This document shows, piece after piece, positions 1-11,909 of a stretch of 64,000 bases of DNA. Position 1 is the first letter of the stretch. Each line of letters opens with the position of its first letter. The notes below the pieces were generated by a model. That model searched no databases. It was given only the letters and a program-made list of their open reading frames with translations, and had not been told where the DNA came from. The DNA is taken from assembly GCA_031472005.1 (NCBI GenBank), contig PZJY01000011.1, positions 2,266,001 to 2,330,000 of the forward strand. The letters are read 5' to 3'. Both the position numbers and the translations under genes were made by a program. This stretch comes from Tetracladium setigerum (Eukaryota > Ascomycota > Leotiomycetes > Helotiales).

Positions 1-2021
1 TCGTTGTGGTGGGGAAGCGGTGCGATGAGATTCAAGCATGAGAGAGTAGAGGTAAGGAACCAGCTCATAACGTCTCTTGATTGTGTCGCGGATGAGAGGG
101 GTGATTTCAGGATACATCCAAGGCTCAATCACACCGCCGATTGTGTTGTCGTTCTCATCGGTCTTGAAGCAGTTGATTGCGAAACGGGGGGAGTGAACAC
201 CAAGCTGCACCCAACGGAGGAGAAGTTCAGGACTTGGCTGTGGGCCCTCGAAACCACCAATATCATGGCCATAGCACTGTTATTTTGTTAGCAACTTTCC
301 AAAAGATGCATAAAGGGGCAGGATAATTACCTGGAGCAGACTCATGCCGGCATTGAGCGCCAAGGAGTTAGCACCCTTCATGCTTTCCCAGCTGGTTACA
401 TTATCTCCACTCCAACTCGAAGCTGCGTATCGCATGGTACCAGCTGTTGCCGAACGAGTGAGGACGAAAGGACGATACTCAGGCTCGAAGTCTACAAGCG
501 CATCGTGGGAAGATTGACCCATCAATTCGCAGTGAAGACTTCGTCCCCAAAGGCCGACTTTGTTGTCTACTTCTTTGTTGGAGTCTGCCTTTCTCTCGAG
601 TGCAAGTTGCCACTGATCATCGGGAATGGTGTATTCGTTGTTGTCATTCCAGATACCCTCAATTCCAACCTCTCGAAGACCCTTGACCCCATCATACCAC
701 CACTTGAACCCAACTTCAGAGGTGAAATCAATGTGACCACCTTCACCGCTCTCACCGCCACCAGCACTCCAGAGTCTGGCAACACCAGCTTTCTTTGTGC
801 GGGGATCTGTGAAGAAAGCACCAGCGTCACGGAGCTTTTCATATTCGGGGTGGTTGGAGAGGATGTATGGTTTGACATTGGCAATGATGCGGATGCCTTC
901 GTGGTGGTAATCTGCAACGAATTTAGCTGGGTCGGGGAATCTGTGCTTATTCCAGGTGAAGACATTGCGCGTCTTTGGCTCTGTCTCTGCGATGGTGTAG
1001 CCGGAGGAAAGCTGGAAGGCAGAGCAAGGAATGTCATATCTGATGCGTGTCAGCAAGTTCTCGCATCAAGATCCCGAGTTTGGTACTTACTGCTTCAATT
1101 TTCCGGCAAACTCCATCAACGCGTCCGACGCTCGTGGCTCATCGAGAGTGGAGTATTTCATTCCACCGGCGATGTATCCGAATGCCCAACGAGGCACCAA
1201 CTTGGGGTATCCAACGAGATCTGCATAGATTCTCAAAACATCTTGGATGGTCTTTCCAACCATCACGTATTCCTCCAATCCGCCGTAATCTTGTCGGTAA
1301 CATTTGAAGTGACCCCAGAGACCGTCAATCTATTACCAATTAGCAATCCTTCGTCGCACGCAGCACCACCCAGTTTTCATACCTCTGAACCAACAGCATA
1401 TGTGCCTCTGCTGTGGGAAGTTGAGAACATGGCAACACATCCTTCCGGTGTGACATTGATGAGAAGAGGGATGTGCTTGTAAAGAGGATCGGTGCGGTAG
1501 CAATCGTATCCAAAGGAATCTGTGACTTGGAGGATAAAATGTCTGTTTGCAAGATTCATAGGAGCTGCTTTCTCTCCAAGTCCAACGTGCAGACTGTCTC
1601 TCTTGTACCAAGTATAATGGGCAATTCCAGTCGAGTCAATGGCGTAGGAACGATACTGAAGATCCTTGTGAATGGGCTTCGTTTGGCCCGCAAGTTTCAG
1701 CGACACCAAGGGTGCATCTGCCCAGTCTATCGAAGCCTCGACATCGCCAATTGTGATTGTGTGTGTTTTGTCTGTTGACTCGGATGTTGCATTTGCCCCT
1801 TTTAAATCGACCGTTGGGCGTGGCGTGGCGGGGTGCGGGGGAAGAGGGTGGGATTTCGAGGTAAATGTGGTGCGGAAAAGTCCTGGACGGACAGCTTCAA
1901 AGGTGAAGAGGAATTTCGAGTCTGCGTCTGTAGATTCGAGTGCTATCTCGGTGGAAGCACCAGCATTGCCATTCTCCTGGACGCGCTGGTAGCTGCGGGG
2001 GACGAACTCTTGCATAGGCAT
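1..2021 (-). CDS. GH31 alpha-glucosidase, 3' end beyond window
   Basis: Glycoside hydrolase family 31 enzyme, hydrolysing terminal alpha-glucosides. The ATG is at 2021; four exons are visible: 2021-1382, about 1330-1091, 1039-331 and 276 to the left edge. The introns have normal GT..AG ends (1040-1090 and 277-330 fix the frame exactly). The N-terminal GH31 beta-sandwich is followed by the barrel with PRWAFGYIAGG, the catalytic-nucleophile motif GIWNDNNEY and GHDIGGF. After that come RWVQLGVHSPRF and EPWMYPE, and the C-terminal part lies outside the window. I see no signal peptide at the N-terminus (MPMQEFVPRSYQ), so a cytoplasmic or non-classical location is inferred. It is divergent from the transporter at 2682 across a 660-bp shared promoter. 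No frame breaks were found in the visible exons. Family assignment is firm; the exact substrate is not visible. Confidence 0.93.
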
Positions 2022-2477
2022 TTTGAGACGAGTTTGTGTGGGATTTGGAGGGGTAAAATGGGATGAGGAAAAGAAAAGACTTGCGATTTCTCACGTCAGG
2101 AATAATCGTCACTTATACACTTATACTTCTTAGCTAACTGTGCCAGACTTTTCCGACACCTCGGCCACTGCTCCGGGCAAGAGTGGCAATGTCAACAAAA
2201 GAAGTCGGCGTGACCATATATTTTGTCGTGTTTTGTCGTGTTGGAAACACTCGTTGCGGAGTCCCCATGGGACATCCACGCTATTCGCAAGGGATTCGGC
2301 TGCTTCTCCGAGAGGCCTCAGAGGCCACAAAAACCCCGGACCTTGGCTGCTGCATTGAGGCTAATTACGAGTCATGTTCCTCGAATTCTCCACTCTCCGC
2401 AGGATTTCACAATCTTCGGCTCGTCCGATGTTGTTGATAGTTGCACGGTTTATGACCCGAAAGCCGTCATGCTATCC

Positions 2478-2540
2478 TCCCCCGGGTCCCCGGGTTCTCC
2501 AGGAGCACAATTTCACTATGTCCACTATGTCCACTATAAC
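2478..2540. promoter_or_regulatory. GC-rich palindromes and 9-bp tandem repeat in divergent promoter
   Basis: Two CCCGGG palindromes lie at 2481-2486 and 2489-2494, and the opposite strand reads CCGGGG, which fits the published CreA consensus SYGGRG. Just after them (2513-2538) the 9-mer cactatgtc-type unit occurs three times. The site lies between the alpha-glucosidase and the transporter. A role in carbon repression is inference only. Confidence 0.25.
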
Positions 2541-2681
2541 GGGGTCCATCAGTCAACATTGATCTATAAGAGTCAGTGATCATCATGCTCTTCGCTGAGT
2601 TTTTGAGTTGTTTGTTGAGCAGTTGTCATTCTTGGTTGTCTCATCACCATAATCGTAAATTCCATAATCGCCGTCGCCGAG

Positions 2682-4561
2682 ATGGACCCAAACAACACCA
2701 AAGCAGTTGGCCAGAACGACACTGTCGAAAATGTCGAAGTCCATTACGATGAGAAAATAGCCGTTGACCTCACACACAAGGACAAAGCCGCTGCTTTCTT
2801 GCAGAATCAAGAAAGGCTTGAAGTCACTCCCGAAGAGAATAAGCGAATTGTCAAGAGGATAGATATCCGACTTCTGCCAATCCTTCTCGCCGTCTACTTC
2901 CTCCAACAACTCGACAAATCCGTCCTTTCATACTCGAGTGTATTTGGTCTCATTGAAGATGCGAAACTTGTGGGACAGCAATACTCTTGGTTGGGCTCTG
3001 TTATTTACATTGCACAACTTGTCATGCAACCGGTCATCGCCGTCCTTCTCGTCAAGTTTCCAATTGGAAAGTTCTTGGCCGTGATGGTGTTGTGCTGGGG
3101 CTCCGTTCTCTGCTGTATGGCAGCTGCAAAGGACTTTAAGGGATTGTTGATTACCCGACTCTTCTTGGGATTGTTTGAGGCATCAGTTGGTAAGTCCCCG
3201 ATCTGGAGCCAAGAAAACAAAATCTCGCTAACGCCTTGGTTTTCCAGCTCCAACTTTCGTTGCCATCACCACAATGTGGTGGAGAAGAGGCGAACAAACC
3301 AACAGAAATGCGAGTTGGTACGCCATGAACGGTGTCACCAACATCCTTGGTTCTCTGTTGGGTTACGGTCTCGGGCACATCAACTCCTCCGTGTTGTACT
3401 CGTACCAAATCATCTTCCTGTTTGCTGGTCTGATTACGGTGGTCACATCTTTCGGTGTCTACTTCTTGCTTCCAGATTCCCCATGGAAGCAAAATTCTTC
3501 AATGATCACGATAAGGTTCTTGCTATTGAGCGCCTTCGCGAAAACCAGATGGGTGTTGAGTCGAGAGAGTTCAAGTGGGACCATGTCGTTGAAAGCTTGT
3601 TGGATTTCAAGACTTGGGGCTGGTTCTGCATTATTTTCGCAATCTCTGTTCCCAGTGGAGGCATCACCACGTTCGGTAAGTGATTCTTTTCGAATCCCCA
3701 CAACCCTGCTAATTATATCAAAAGGTCCATTGATCATCAGATCCCTCGGCTTTGATAAATACACCGCGATCCTTCTCAACATTCCATTTGGTGCGATTCA
3801 AATCATTGCCACAATGGGCGCTGCCTGGTTCGCGACATGGACGAAGCGCAAGGGACCAGCTCTGGCTCTTCTTTGTATTCCACCAATCGTCGGTACCCTC
3901 ATGCTCCTTGTCCTGGCACCAACCGCTGCCAACAGAGGTCCTCAACTGGCTGGATACTACTTCATCTCTTTCTACCCTGGTATCTGTAAGTTTTATTACA
4001 TCTTACGTCGGCGTTGTTGTCACTTGCTAACTCTGTCCAGCTCCTCTCATTTACTCATGGTCCGCACAAAACACTGCTGGAGAGACCAAGAAGAAGACCA
4101 CAACTGCCATGCTTTTCATCGGCCAATCTGCCGGAAATGTAAGAAACCATACTCATCTACTTGACCCATCAACTAACAATGCCAGATCATCGGACCCCAC
4201 CTTTACACCCAGGTCGATGCCCCCGCTACAAGCGTGGTCTCACTTCGTCTCTCGTCCTTTTCATCGTCATCATTGTCCTCGTTGTGTAAGTTACCCCGCA
4301 CCATGTTTCTGTACCCAAACTAATACCCTCCAGATTGATCACCCTCTACCTCATGTTCTTGAACAAGCAACACGCCAACCGTCGTGTCGCCCTTGGAAAG
4401 AGTGCAGTCATTGTTGATCGATCGATGATGACCGACAAGGAGCGAGCTGAGGAAGCAGCCACTGTTGGGGCTAACGAAGAGGGAACGACTAACGCTGGTG
4501 GGATAACGCCTTTGAGGATATGACTGATTTGAAGAATGAGGATTTCATCTTTGTTTACTAA
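2682..4561 (+). CDS. MFS transporter, Dal5/anion:cation symporter type, with three apparent 1-base frameshifts
   Basis: Major-facilitator permease of the allantoate permease (Dal5)/ACS group, importing organic anions or vitamins across the plasma membrane; the substrate is unknown. Six exons: 2682-3189, 3248-3675, 3725-3985, 4041-4138, 4186-4285 and 4334-4561. Family signatures include RIDIRLLPILLAVYFLQQLD, RLFLGLFEASVAPTF across intron 1, WYAMNGVTNILGSLLGYGLG and IYSWSAQNTAGETKK. About 12 hydrophobic segments are present. The conserved protein stays in frame only if one base is added in the C-run 3479-3482 (between LLPDSP and MEAKFF), in the C-run 4220-4224 (before YKRGL) and in the G-run 4500-4502 (before the conserved tail AFEDMTDLKNEDF ending at 4561). 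Without the last one the ORF ends at 4523. All three are homopolymers, so assembly error is likelier than decay, but a pseudogene cannot be excluded. Confidence 0.85.
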
Positions 4562-4774
4562 TTTTTATACATAAAGTTGGAATTCGGAAGAAGCCACAGT
4601 CTGTATTATATTATCAACCTAGATTAATCAAGAAATAATCATGTAAAGAGATCACAAGATTTCGTCCGACAAATCCATGCTTTATTGTTCTATTTTTACA
4701 AACTGCAAGGAGTTCTGGCCCGTCCCTCTCATCCCAGAAGCCCTAACAAAGATGAGAAGCTTCGAAAATCCACC

Positions 4775-5453
4775 TCAGGCACCCTGCCATCCCCCAGCAG
4801 AGCAACCAAATCTACAAATGTATATGGTACTTCTCGAGCCATCATCCTGATGATCGATGTAACAAGTCTTGCTGTTGAAGATGAGCCCTTGGGGATTGAC
4901 AACCGAAAACCAGCCATTTGCATATCGCCACTCTAGAAGACGGGTATCTGTATGAATTCGAAAAGTTAGAAATTAACCTGTTCCAAAAGAAAACTGAATC
5001 AGACTCACAGTCGAAGACAATGACATATGGTAATCTGCCCATCACTTCGGTATGGTATGGAATGGCGATGCGATGTCCAACCAATGCGCATTTATGATCG
5101 TAAGCAAATAGGCTGGTTGCTGAGGTCTTGTTGGTCTTGGCCTGGAAGATGGCAAGCGTGCACATGCCTCTATCAGCAATGTAATCACACCAGGGAGCTT
5201 GACGGAAGTAGCGTTTCTCGACCAGAAGTTTGCTGTTTGCCACAGTTGAGATGGTTTCGACGGGGGTGGGGAATGTGATATTGTTCTCGGTGAGGTAGGA
5301 GAGGGTGAAGGGGTTGACTCCGAGGTTGGACATTTGTTGGAGGGCTTCGATTTCGCTGGGGGTGGAGATCGATGGGATCGCGGAGGCTGTAATCATACCT
5401 AAGGTCGACAGCAGGAGGAGAAGGATCATGCTCAAAGGCATGGTTGGATTCAT
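4775..5453 (-). CDS. Small secreted cysteine-containing protein
   Basis: The protein of about 205 residues starts at 5453 with a clear signal peptide: MILLLLLSTLGMITASA, with a cleavage site near ASA-IP. It has one intron (4948-5008, GTGAGT..CAG), after which the reading continues DYTRLLEWRYANG and ends FGCSAGGWQGA at the stop 4775-4777. Without splicing the frame would run to 4842. A region with a KR pair (LLVEKRYFRQAPWCDY) could be a Kex2 processing site. At least seven cysteines lie after it (CDYI, MCTL, CALV, FDC, KTC, YIC, GC). I do not recognise the family. The size, secretion signal and cysteines fit an extracellular protein or candidate effector; that role is inference. Confidence 0.7.
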
Positions 5454-7039
5454 TGTTGTGTTTTGCGGCTGCTTTAAGTTGATGAATGTGTTGAGAAGTC
5501 GTGTAGAGGTTGTGCGTTGCTGAAGGGAGGGGTTGTTGAGTGGGAGATCAAGAGCGATTGATATATTCGTTTAAATGAATTCACTTGAGCTCTCGCGTCA
5601 ATTCACTTTAGGAAATGTGTTGAAGGTGACCGGTCGCGCCGTATTGAGATTGTATGAACTTCCACCTTCGCTCTCGCAGACCTGAGGTACTAGTTCTTTC
5701 GCTTTTCCTGCATGAATCCGAGAGATGGAGAAGAGCGTTCTCCAAATTTCCATTTTGCTCCTACAGATATTTTTGAATATGGTTTCACGATAACCGTTGG
5801 CCATAAATCCATCCTAGATTCCCAAGTCGGTACTTTACAATTCAGAATAATTGTCTGGACACAACTTTGTGGTAAGAATTGTCATAATTTCAGATTAAAA
5901 GAGCTGAGTATCAATGGAAATGTTTGCCTGTTATTTTTCAGTGGCTAGAAGAAATCATATAGTGCAAATGTTGAGAGACAGCCTTGGTTTCAACCTTCGA
6001 ACATCAGGATAATTTTGAAGAGAACTGTCGACGCAGAATGAGTACTGCTGGGGGCTTCTTTTTTAGAACCTATTGAGATGTTAAAGGCTGATATCAGCTG
6101 TGATATTGACATATACTTTATGAACAATCCCCATGCGCACCTACATAGTTCGTTGAATATCGTGGTCGAACTTCGAAGTTCATTAAGCGAGTATCTCGAA
6201 CTCGGAACTCGGAATGGCAACAATTTAATTTCGACCAATCAGATTCTCTTCTACCATCTAGTGATCATATTCATGACTGCAAAGAAGGGCACCCATGTAA
6301 TAGGAAAGAAAGGAAATTGCTCAAGGGTGGCCTCGAGCACATGGGAATTGCCCGACGTGAAGCTTGGCATCACCTCCTACAACATACCTACATCTAATCC
6401 CTGGTTGATGATATGATCTGATGTCAGAATCATTCAAGAATAAAAAGGCTCATTTCTATTTGCACAGCCCCCAAGTAATACTGCACGGTATATCAACGGT
6501 AAGATTACCAATTCGAGGACGGACTTCACCACCTTTCGTTGGCGCATAGAAAGCCATCTCATTCGCCAGATTCTCGCTAAGTCGTGCAGAAAGCTTGTCG
6601 TCGCATTCGTCGCATTTTCATCTGGTCTTCGTTCCTTTGGAATGCGCTGACCACCGAACTAACTTTCCGAGACCCAGATGTTTCCCCACAACTGCTGAGA
6701 TGTTTCGAGATGTTTATTTGACGTCGGCTGTAGATACCCCTTCAATTGGTTGACCTCTTACCGCATTCAGACCTCTGTACCCCGGTGTTCCCAAGTAAAA
6801 ATTAGAGCTGGCTTATTTCGAAGTATGCAGTCCGTACCGAATGAACGACTAATCTCGCGATTGGATGCGATGCCAAAAAAGCCGTTGGAAGAAACGCTCG
6901 GCAATATAAATATCAAGGCAATTCCAACATCAGTCCTTTCAAGCCATCAGCGACCGAGTCACTTCTGCAATAGACATCTCAAAAATCACACACATACTCT
7001 TTTCGAAGTATCAGAAAACCCTTTAATAAATACTTCATC
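5454..7039. other. Intergenic, no supported gene
   Basis: About 1.6 kb. Only short ORFs without family features or good splice structure (for example 6078-6416 +) are present. The last 200 bp are the promoter and 5' leader of the cupredoxin gene. I see no RNA gene or repeat. Confidence 0.5.
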
Positions 7040-7800
7040 ATGCAACTCTCTCTCCTCTCCATGGCGCTCTCCGCCCTCCCTCTCACCCTCGCTCAATACG
7101 GCTCGTCCGATAATTCCAATGATGCCAAAGCCGCCAGCTCCTCCTCCAGTGCAGTTGCAGCATCCGCTTCTGCTTCTGCCGTCTCCGGAAAAATCCATAA
7201 AGTCACCGTCGGTAAAGACAACACCCTTGTATTCAGCCCAGACACCGTCACAGCAGCTGTAGGCGATTTCGTCGAATGGCATTTCTACCCTCCAACTCAT
7301 TCGGTTTTGCAATCTTCATTCAGTAACCCCTGTGCTCCCATATCTGGCGCATTTACAAGTGGAGGCTTTGTTACCGCCACTGGGGAGAATGCGAACGTGT
7401 TTCGGGTACAGGTGAATTCCACTGATCCATTGTGGTATTACTGTGGTTTCCCCGGACATTGTCAGGCTGGAATGGTTGGTGTCATCAATCCTCCGTAGGC
7501 ATTCCCATTCGAACTTGAATGATTTGAGACTAATCTGGAAGGAATAGATCGAATGAAACGATCCAGCAATACACTACCGCTGCATCGACTGCTCCATCCG
7601 TTTCAGGACCCAGGACTGTGAATGGAGGCGTTGTTGGAGCTGCTGCTGTTGAAGCCTCTGCCTCTACTTCTGCTACCCAGAGCGCTGCTTCTGCCAGTGC
7701 TACTGGCAAATCTGGAGCTCAATCAAGAGCAGGTGTTCAATGGGTTGTGCTTGGAATGACTGGAGTTGTTGCTGTAGTTTTCGGAAAATTGATGGTTTGA
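7040..7800 (+). CDS. GPI-anchored serine-rich cupredoxin
   Basis: Extracellular blue-copper-like protein of the fungal serine-rich cupredoxin group. The start at 7040 gives a signal peptide (MQLSLLSMALSALPLTLAQ). A Ser/Ala-rich stretch is followed by the cupredoxin fold: IHKVTVG, LVFSPDTVTAAVGDFVEWHF, the first ligand His in PPTHSV, and the ligand loop WYYCGFPGHCQAGM with Cys, His and Met. The ORF seems to end at 7498 (INPP). However, an intron 7495-7547 joins it to SNETIQQYTT and an Ala/Ser-rich linker ending in a hydrophobic tail VVLGMTGVVAVVFGKLMV with stop at 7800. That tail is a typical GPI-attachment signal. Electron transfer or copper binding at the cell surface is the family role; the physiological partner is unknown. 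Confidence 0.9.
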
Positions 7801-8583
7801 GAGTACCAGGAGAATATGTTCAGGGCTGGCGAGGCAGAAGATGCAATTGAAAGGAAATTGGTCTGCTCCAGGAAATATTGTATCGTACCATAAAGTATTT
7901 GGTCTTGAAGATGTGGCCTCTCCGTTGGAAGAGACTGGAAGGAGTTCCTAATATCTGTTTTATTGCGTCAGCGAATGCATTTTAATCTGAAATTATCATC
8001 ATGGTCGCTTGCTCGACCAGGACATTCCCAGCGACAAGTGGCCTGAGTGTAAGTTTTTGAGAACACATTTCATCTTATTCAAGTCTTCAAGACGAAAGCT
8101 TCTCTGTCTCCCAAAGTTGTTGCCTTGGATGCAATTTGAGGCCGCGAAAACAGATGCGATGTGTTTTATCCATTTTTTGTGTGTTGAGGACGTCATGTCG
8201 TCGTTTTTGTTTGAATTAAAAAGCGTCAGGCTGCAACACCAAGACCCTGAAGCGGAATTGATCCACCCCACACCATCCCCCTCTGACCAACTGGATGAAA
8301 CCAAAGACCAAAGACCCTTGAACCATCCCCTTCTATGGATCATGCAACTGCGAATTCAAACGTGCGGCGCAGACTTCTCGTATTCGAATCCTTTCAGCCA
8401 CAGGCATCCAATTCTTTTCTCTCATGTCAATCTTACTTAAATCCAACATCATCGGATGTCGAGAGAAGGTTTGGAAAGGAGCACCAGTTCGAATTCTTTG
8501 ATTCTATCTATTGCATACATTTCAATCTCCAAAAAAAAATATTGTGAAAGGTTCTGAAAACAACAGCGCAAAATCCATCGATC
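7801..8583. other. Intergenic, no supported gene
   Basis: It contains the cupredoxin 3' UTR and the leader of the membrane-protein gene at 8584. Overlapping ORFs at 7999-8440 on both strands lack family features and look like chance. Confidence 0.5.
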
Positions 8584-9377
8584 ATGTCCGCCGTCAGTCG
8601 CAGCCCTCCGCCGGAGAGAAGACCTCTCCTTACTGAGGACGATGAGGAGTATGTTTTGCCTTCCAGCTCATACTTCGAGCCACAGATCAGAGTAAGTACA
8701 GTCCCATATTATTCTTCCATACCTTTCCATAGGTGCTAATCACAGTGTCTGCCACAGATCATGTCAATCCTCATTTTGGTCTCCAGTATCCTCTTCCTGG
8801 TCCATCTATTAGTGACCTACATGATCATCCTCAACTCGCAACTCGCAACCTTCCCCTGGCGCCCATGGGACCACATTGGTCCTACTGGTTTCCTTGCCTG
8901 TATCGCATTGATCTTCTCCGTCCTGAATCTTAATATCTGGATCCCCATCGGCATCAATGTCCCAGTCGATGGCTTCCTCGCCGTGGTAATCTTGTACCTT
9001 GCGCCTTCTGTGCAGTGGTATATCCCAAACCCGGCAAGCTGTAACCGAGATCCAACCTATGAGTATGGGATGAGCTACGGGATTGCAAGGAGATGGATTG
9101 CCAGTATTATGGTTTTTGGTGGATTTTTGGCATTGATTGTTGGGTATGTTTTGTCCTGATTTCATTAATCATTTACTCTTTTGGTGGAGGGAGAGAGAAA
9201 ATGCTAATGATATGTAGGATTTGCCATTTGCTGTTGTTTGTATTGAGAATTGTGGCGGCATTTAGAGGGAAATTCTGGAGAAGACCAATTCCGTTGCGCG
9301 TGCCGGGTGGGAGGGTTTCGTTTGAGTTCAAGGTGAAGCATGAGAGATTTGATGAGGGACACTCTAGAGATGATTAG
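8584..9377 (+). CDS. Small multi-pass membrane protein, unknown function
   Basis: Three exons: 8584-8691, 8758-9143 and 9218-9377, joined by GTAAGT/GTATGT introns with clear branch sites (gctaatcaca, gctaatgata). The first exon is a charged, proline-containing cytoplasmic head (MSAVSRSPPPERRPLLTED), common in vacuolar or endosomal proteins. Four hydrophobic segments follow: IMSILILVSSILFLVHLLV, TGFLACIALIFSVLNL, DGFLAVVILYLAPSVQW and ASIMVFGGFLALIVGICHLL. A basic tail ends RFDEGHSRDD. The start is chosen because the head has good coding character and the only in-frame ATG. No family was recognised. The ERRPLL sequence resembles a dileucine sorting signal, which would suggest vacuolar targeting (inference). 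Confidence 0.75.
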
Positions 9378-10300
9378 GTGTTGTTTGGTGATGTTGTGAG
9401 GGGAGGCAACTTGGAGGTTTGGAGGAGTTGCCGGCTGTGTAGCTCCTTCAATTAACAGGATGTGCCATGTTTTTTCCATTTCTTTTTCATTAGTACAGGA
9501 TACACAATGCGTCATAGGTTTTTAGCAACTCATCTTATCAAATGATTCTTGAAATCAGCACCTGTGAAGTGTGTAAAAATGGTAGATGAGAAGAGCCCAG
9601 CACGTGTTTCTCCAGGGACAGATCTGCCAAGCGCTTTAGGCACCTGTCTTCCCAGGCACCAAGGCCACAACGCCAAGTCTTATCACGCCGGCAAGCGAAG
9701 CATCTCGAGAGAGACCAACATCCAAATCGACCATCACCATCACTCTACAAACCGACAACTCAACGACCACCCTTCTCTCAGCTTTTGGTGACACTATTAA
9801 GAGTATTATTCTCTTAATATAGATGCAAGTGCATCAATCACCACTCACAAAACTCCCCTTGGCGTGCAAGATGCCGTACTACCTCACTCCATACCTCTCT
9901 TTCTGGGGTAAAGAGCCTTCACATATCTTCTTGTTTCTCCCCCAACTTTGCTTTTTGCAACTCGCTCTTTAGCTAGAGCGATTACCCACCACTGTTAGGA
10001 CATATTGAGCAAGTCTCTCGATATTCCAGCGTTGTGGTGGTGCTGCTTTCCCACTTCATTCCTCTCCATCTCACGCATTTGGGCCACTCGCTTGGTGGTG
10101 GTGTTGTGCTGAGGGCCAGATTTGGCGCTAGCGGCTGGTGCATATCTCTGCCCTTCCGAAATCCACGCGCCTGGCCGACCACCACAACACAACACCACAA
10201 ACACCACGAAATTGTCGACCTTGTCCATCCATCACCAAATCACCCAACATAAAAATTCTCGAAAAAACGGTCCTACCCTCTCACGCGGAAACGAATCACG
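9378..10300. other. Intergenic; H2A.Z promoter and leader
   Basis: No supported gene. The last 150 bp before the H2A.Z start are rich in CA/CAC repeats (about 10180-10250), typical of a fungal 5' leader. ORFs here are low-complexity shadows. Confidence 0.45.
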
Positions 10301-11158
10301 ATGGCTGGCGGCAAGGGAAAATCATCTGGCGGAAAGTCTTCGGGAGGCAAGGTTGGCGCTGATGGAAGCAAGAAGCAACAGAGCCACTCGAGCAAGGCTG
10401 GTCTTCAAGTGAGTATTGCGCATCTTCTGCGGAGCTCTTGGAAGGGTGATGGCACAATTTTCGGCGCGTTTTGAGGATCTGGCGATGTTGCGCATCGACT
10501 TTACACCACCCCCACCAACCTCGCGTTATTCGATGTCAAGCTTTGCGCACGACACCCCGACGACAGCAAACTCGATTCCTGCCAACCTCAACGTCACCAC
10601 TCGAGTCGGGACGTAGGAAGTCGAAGAAGGCGCATTTGTGGTACCTGTGTACTTTGCGACGCGACTCGATTCTATGATAAACAAGTCCGAGACATGTATC
10701 TAGCCATCCCAATAGCCAACTCTTGATTCTCTGGATATTCGCAGATGTATTTGTTTCGCGTATGATGGACTAATGTTTCTCTAGTTCCCCTGCGGTCGTG
10801 TCAAGCGATTCTTGAAGAACAACACACAAAACAAGATGCGCGTAGGAGCCAAGGCCGCTGTTTACGTGACCGCCGTCCTCGAATACCTCACAGCTGAAGT
10901 TCTGGAGCTTGCAGGAGTGAGTCATTTCCATCCGCTCTCGTGCTGCCTAAATGCTGATGTTTGCGTGTACAGAATGCGGCCAAGGATCTCAAAGTCAAGC
11001 GTATCACTCCCCGCCATCTTCAACTCGCCATCCGTGGAGACGAAGAACTTGACACCCTCATCCGCGCAACCATCGCCTTTGGAGGTGTTCTGCCACACAT
11101 CAATCGCGCACTTCTCCTAAAGGTTGAGCAGAAGAAGAAGAAGGGTATCGAGGTCTAG
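10301..11158 (+). CDS. htz1: Histone variant H2A.Z
   Basis: H2A.Z replaces H2A in nucleosomes near promoters, deposited by the SWR1 complex. Exons 10301-10408, 10785-10916 and 10973-11158. The N-terminal tail is Lys/Gly/Ser-rich (MAGGKGKSSGGKSSGGK, acetylation sites). The fold reads [55 protein letters not shown] and LQLAIRGDEELDTLIRATIA. The H2A.Z type is shown by the docking region DEELDTLI..GGVLPHI and by AAVY..[26 protein letters not shown]. The tail ends KVEQKKKKGIEV. The first intron (10409-10784, 376 bp) is much longer than others in the window; a long first intron is common in expressed chromatin genes. All coding exons are intact, with no homopolymer break. Confidence 0.98.
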
Positions 11159-11909
11159 ATTTATGGTCTTCGGATCGTGAGGTTGGGCAGCGATACTTTG
11201 GTTTTCTTCTTTGGTCGGTTTGGGAAATGTTTGCGGTGTATCGGGATAATGCGATTTCTTTTTTGCTTTTAATTACTTGGGTTGCTCACTCATGAGGATG
11301 GAGAGATATATGATGGTTGAAGTATCTACATCTTCCGGGACTTATCAAGGTCTCAACGGAGATGGAGAAAATCGGGTGGTTGTTGTACTACTACTAGGGA
11401 ATGAATGAAATTTCTCACTTCTAGGTCATGGTGTGATTGTCGTGATAGAATGGATTTGGTAATAACCTGTGGGGCTTTAGTTCTTTGTCGTGGTGTGAAC
11501 ACGACCTGGCATTTCCTTTGTCTATTTTGGTCACTTGTTTCTTTCCATGGTTACGTACTACTCTACGGGCTCACTAGTCGTGGAAATTCTTAGTCATTTT
11601 TAACAAAGAGCCTTCTACTGGATTAGGTGTGATGAGTATCAGCATCTTGGGTCCTTAGCTCCTCACTCCTGTATCCGCAAGATATTTACTGTTTACCTGG
11701 TGCTTTTCAGTCTTGAAGGCGATTTTTGTTATGTTCTGGTCAAAGTGCGCGTTGAGAACTGCTGCTTCCAAGCTGCATTGTAGTGTCACGCATGTATCTC
11801 GCACCGATTGCCATTTTTCATTTCTTTGAATTGATCATCACTATTTAATATCTGGTCCCGGCAAATCTTCTTACAGCACGCGTCAATCAACAGATTACTC
11901 CAATAAACC
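11159..11909. other. Intergenic, no supported gene
   Basis: It carries the H2A.Z 3' region and the promoter of the gene at 11910. The ORF 11405-11593 has no supporting feature. Confidence 0.5.

Noticed and set aside
505..1482. Long plus-strand ORF of 325 codons
   Set aside because: It is the antisense of the GH31 exons; the minus strand carries clear catalytic motifs and splice sites.
2682..4561. Transporter as a RIP-killed pseudogene
   Set aside because: The breaks are one-base run-length deficits, not C-to-T stops, and the same type of break occurs in ARPC3.
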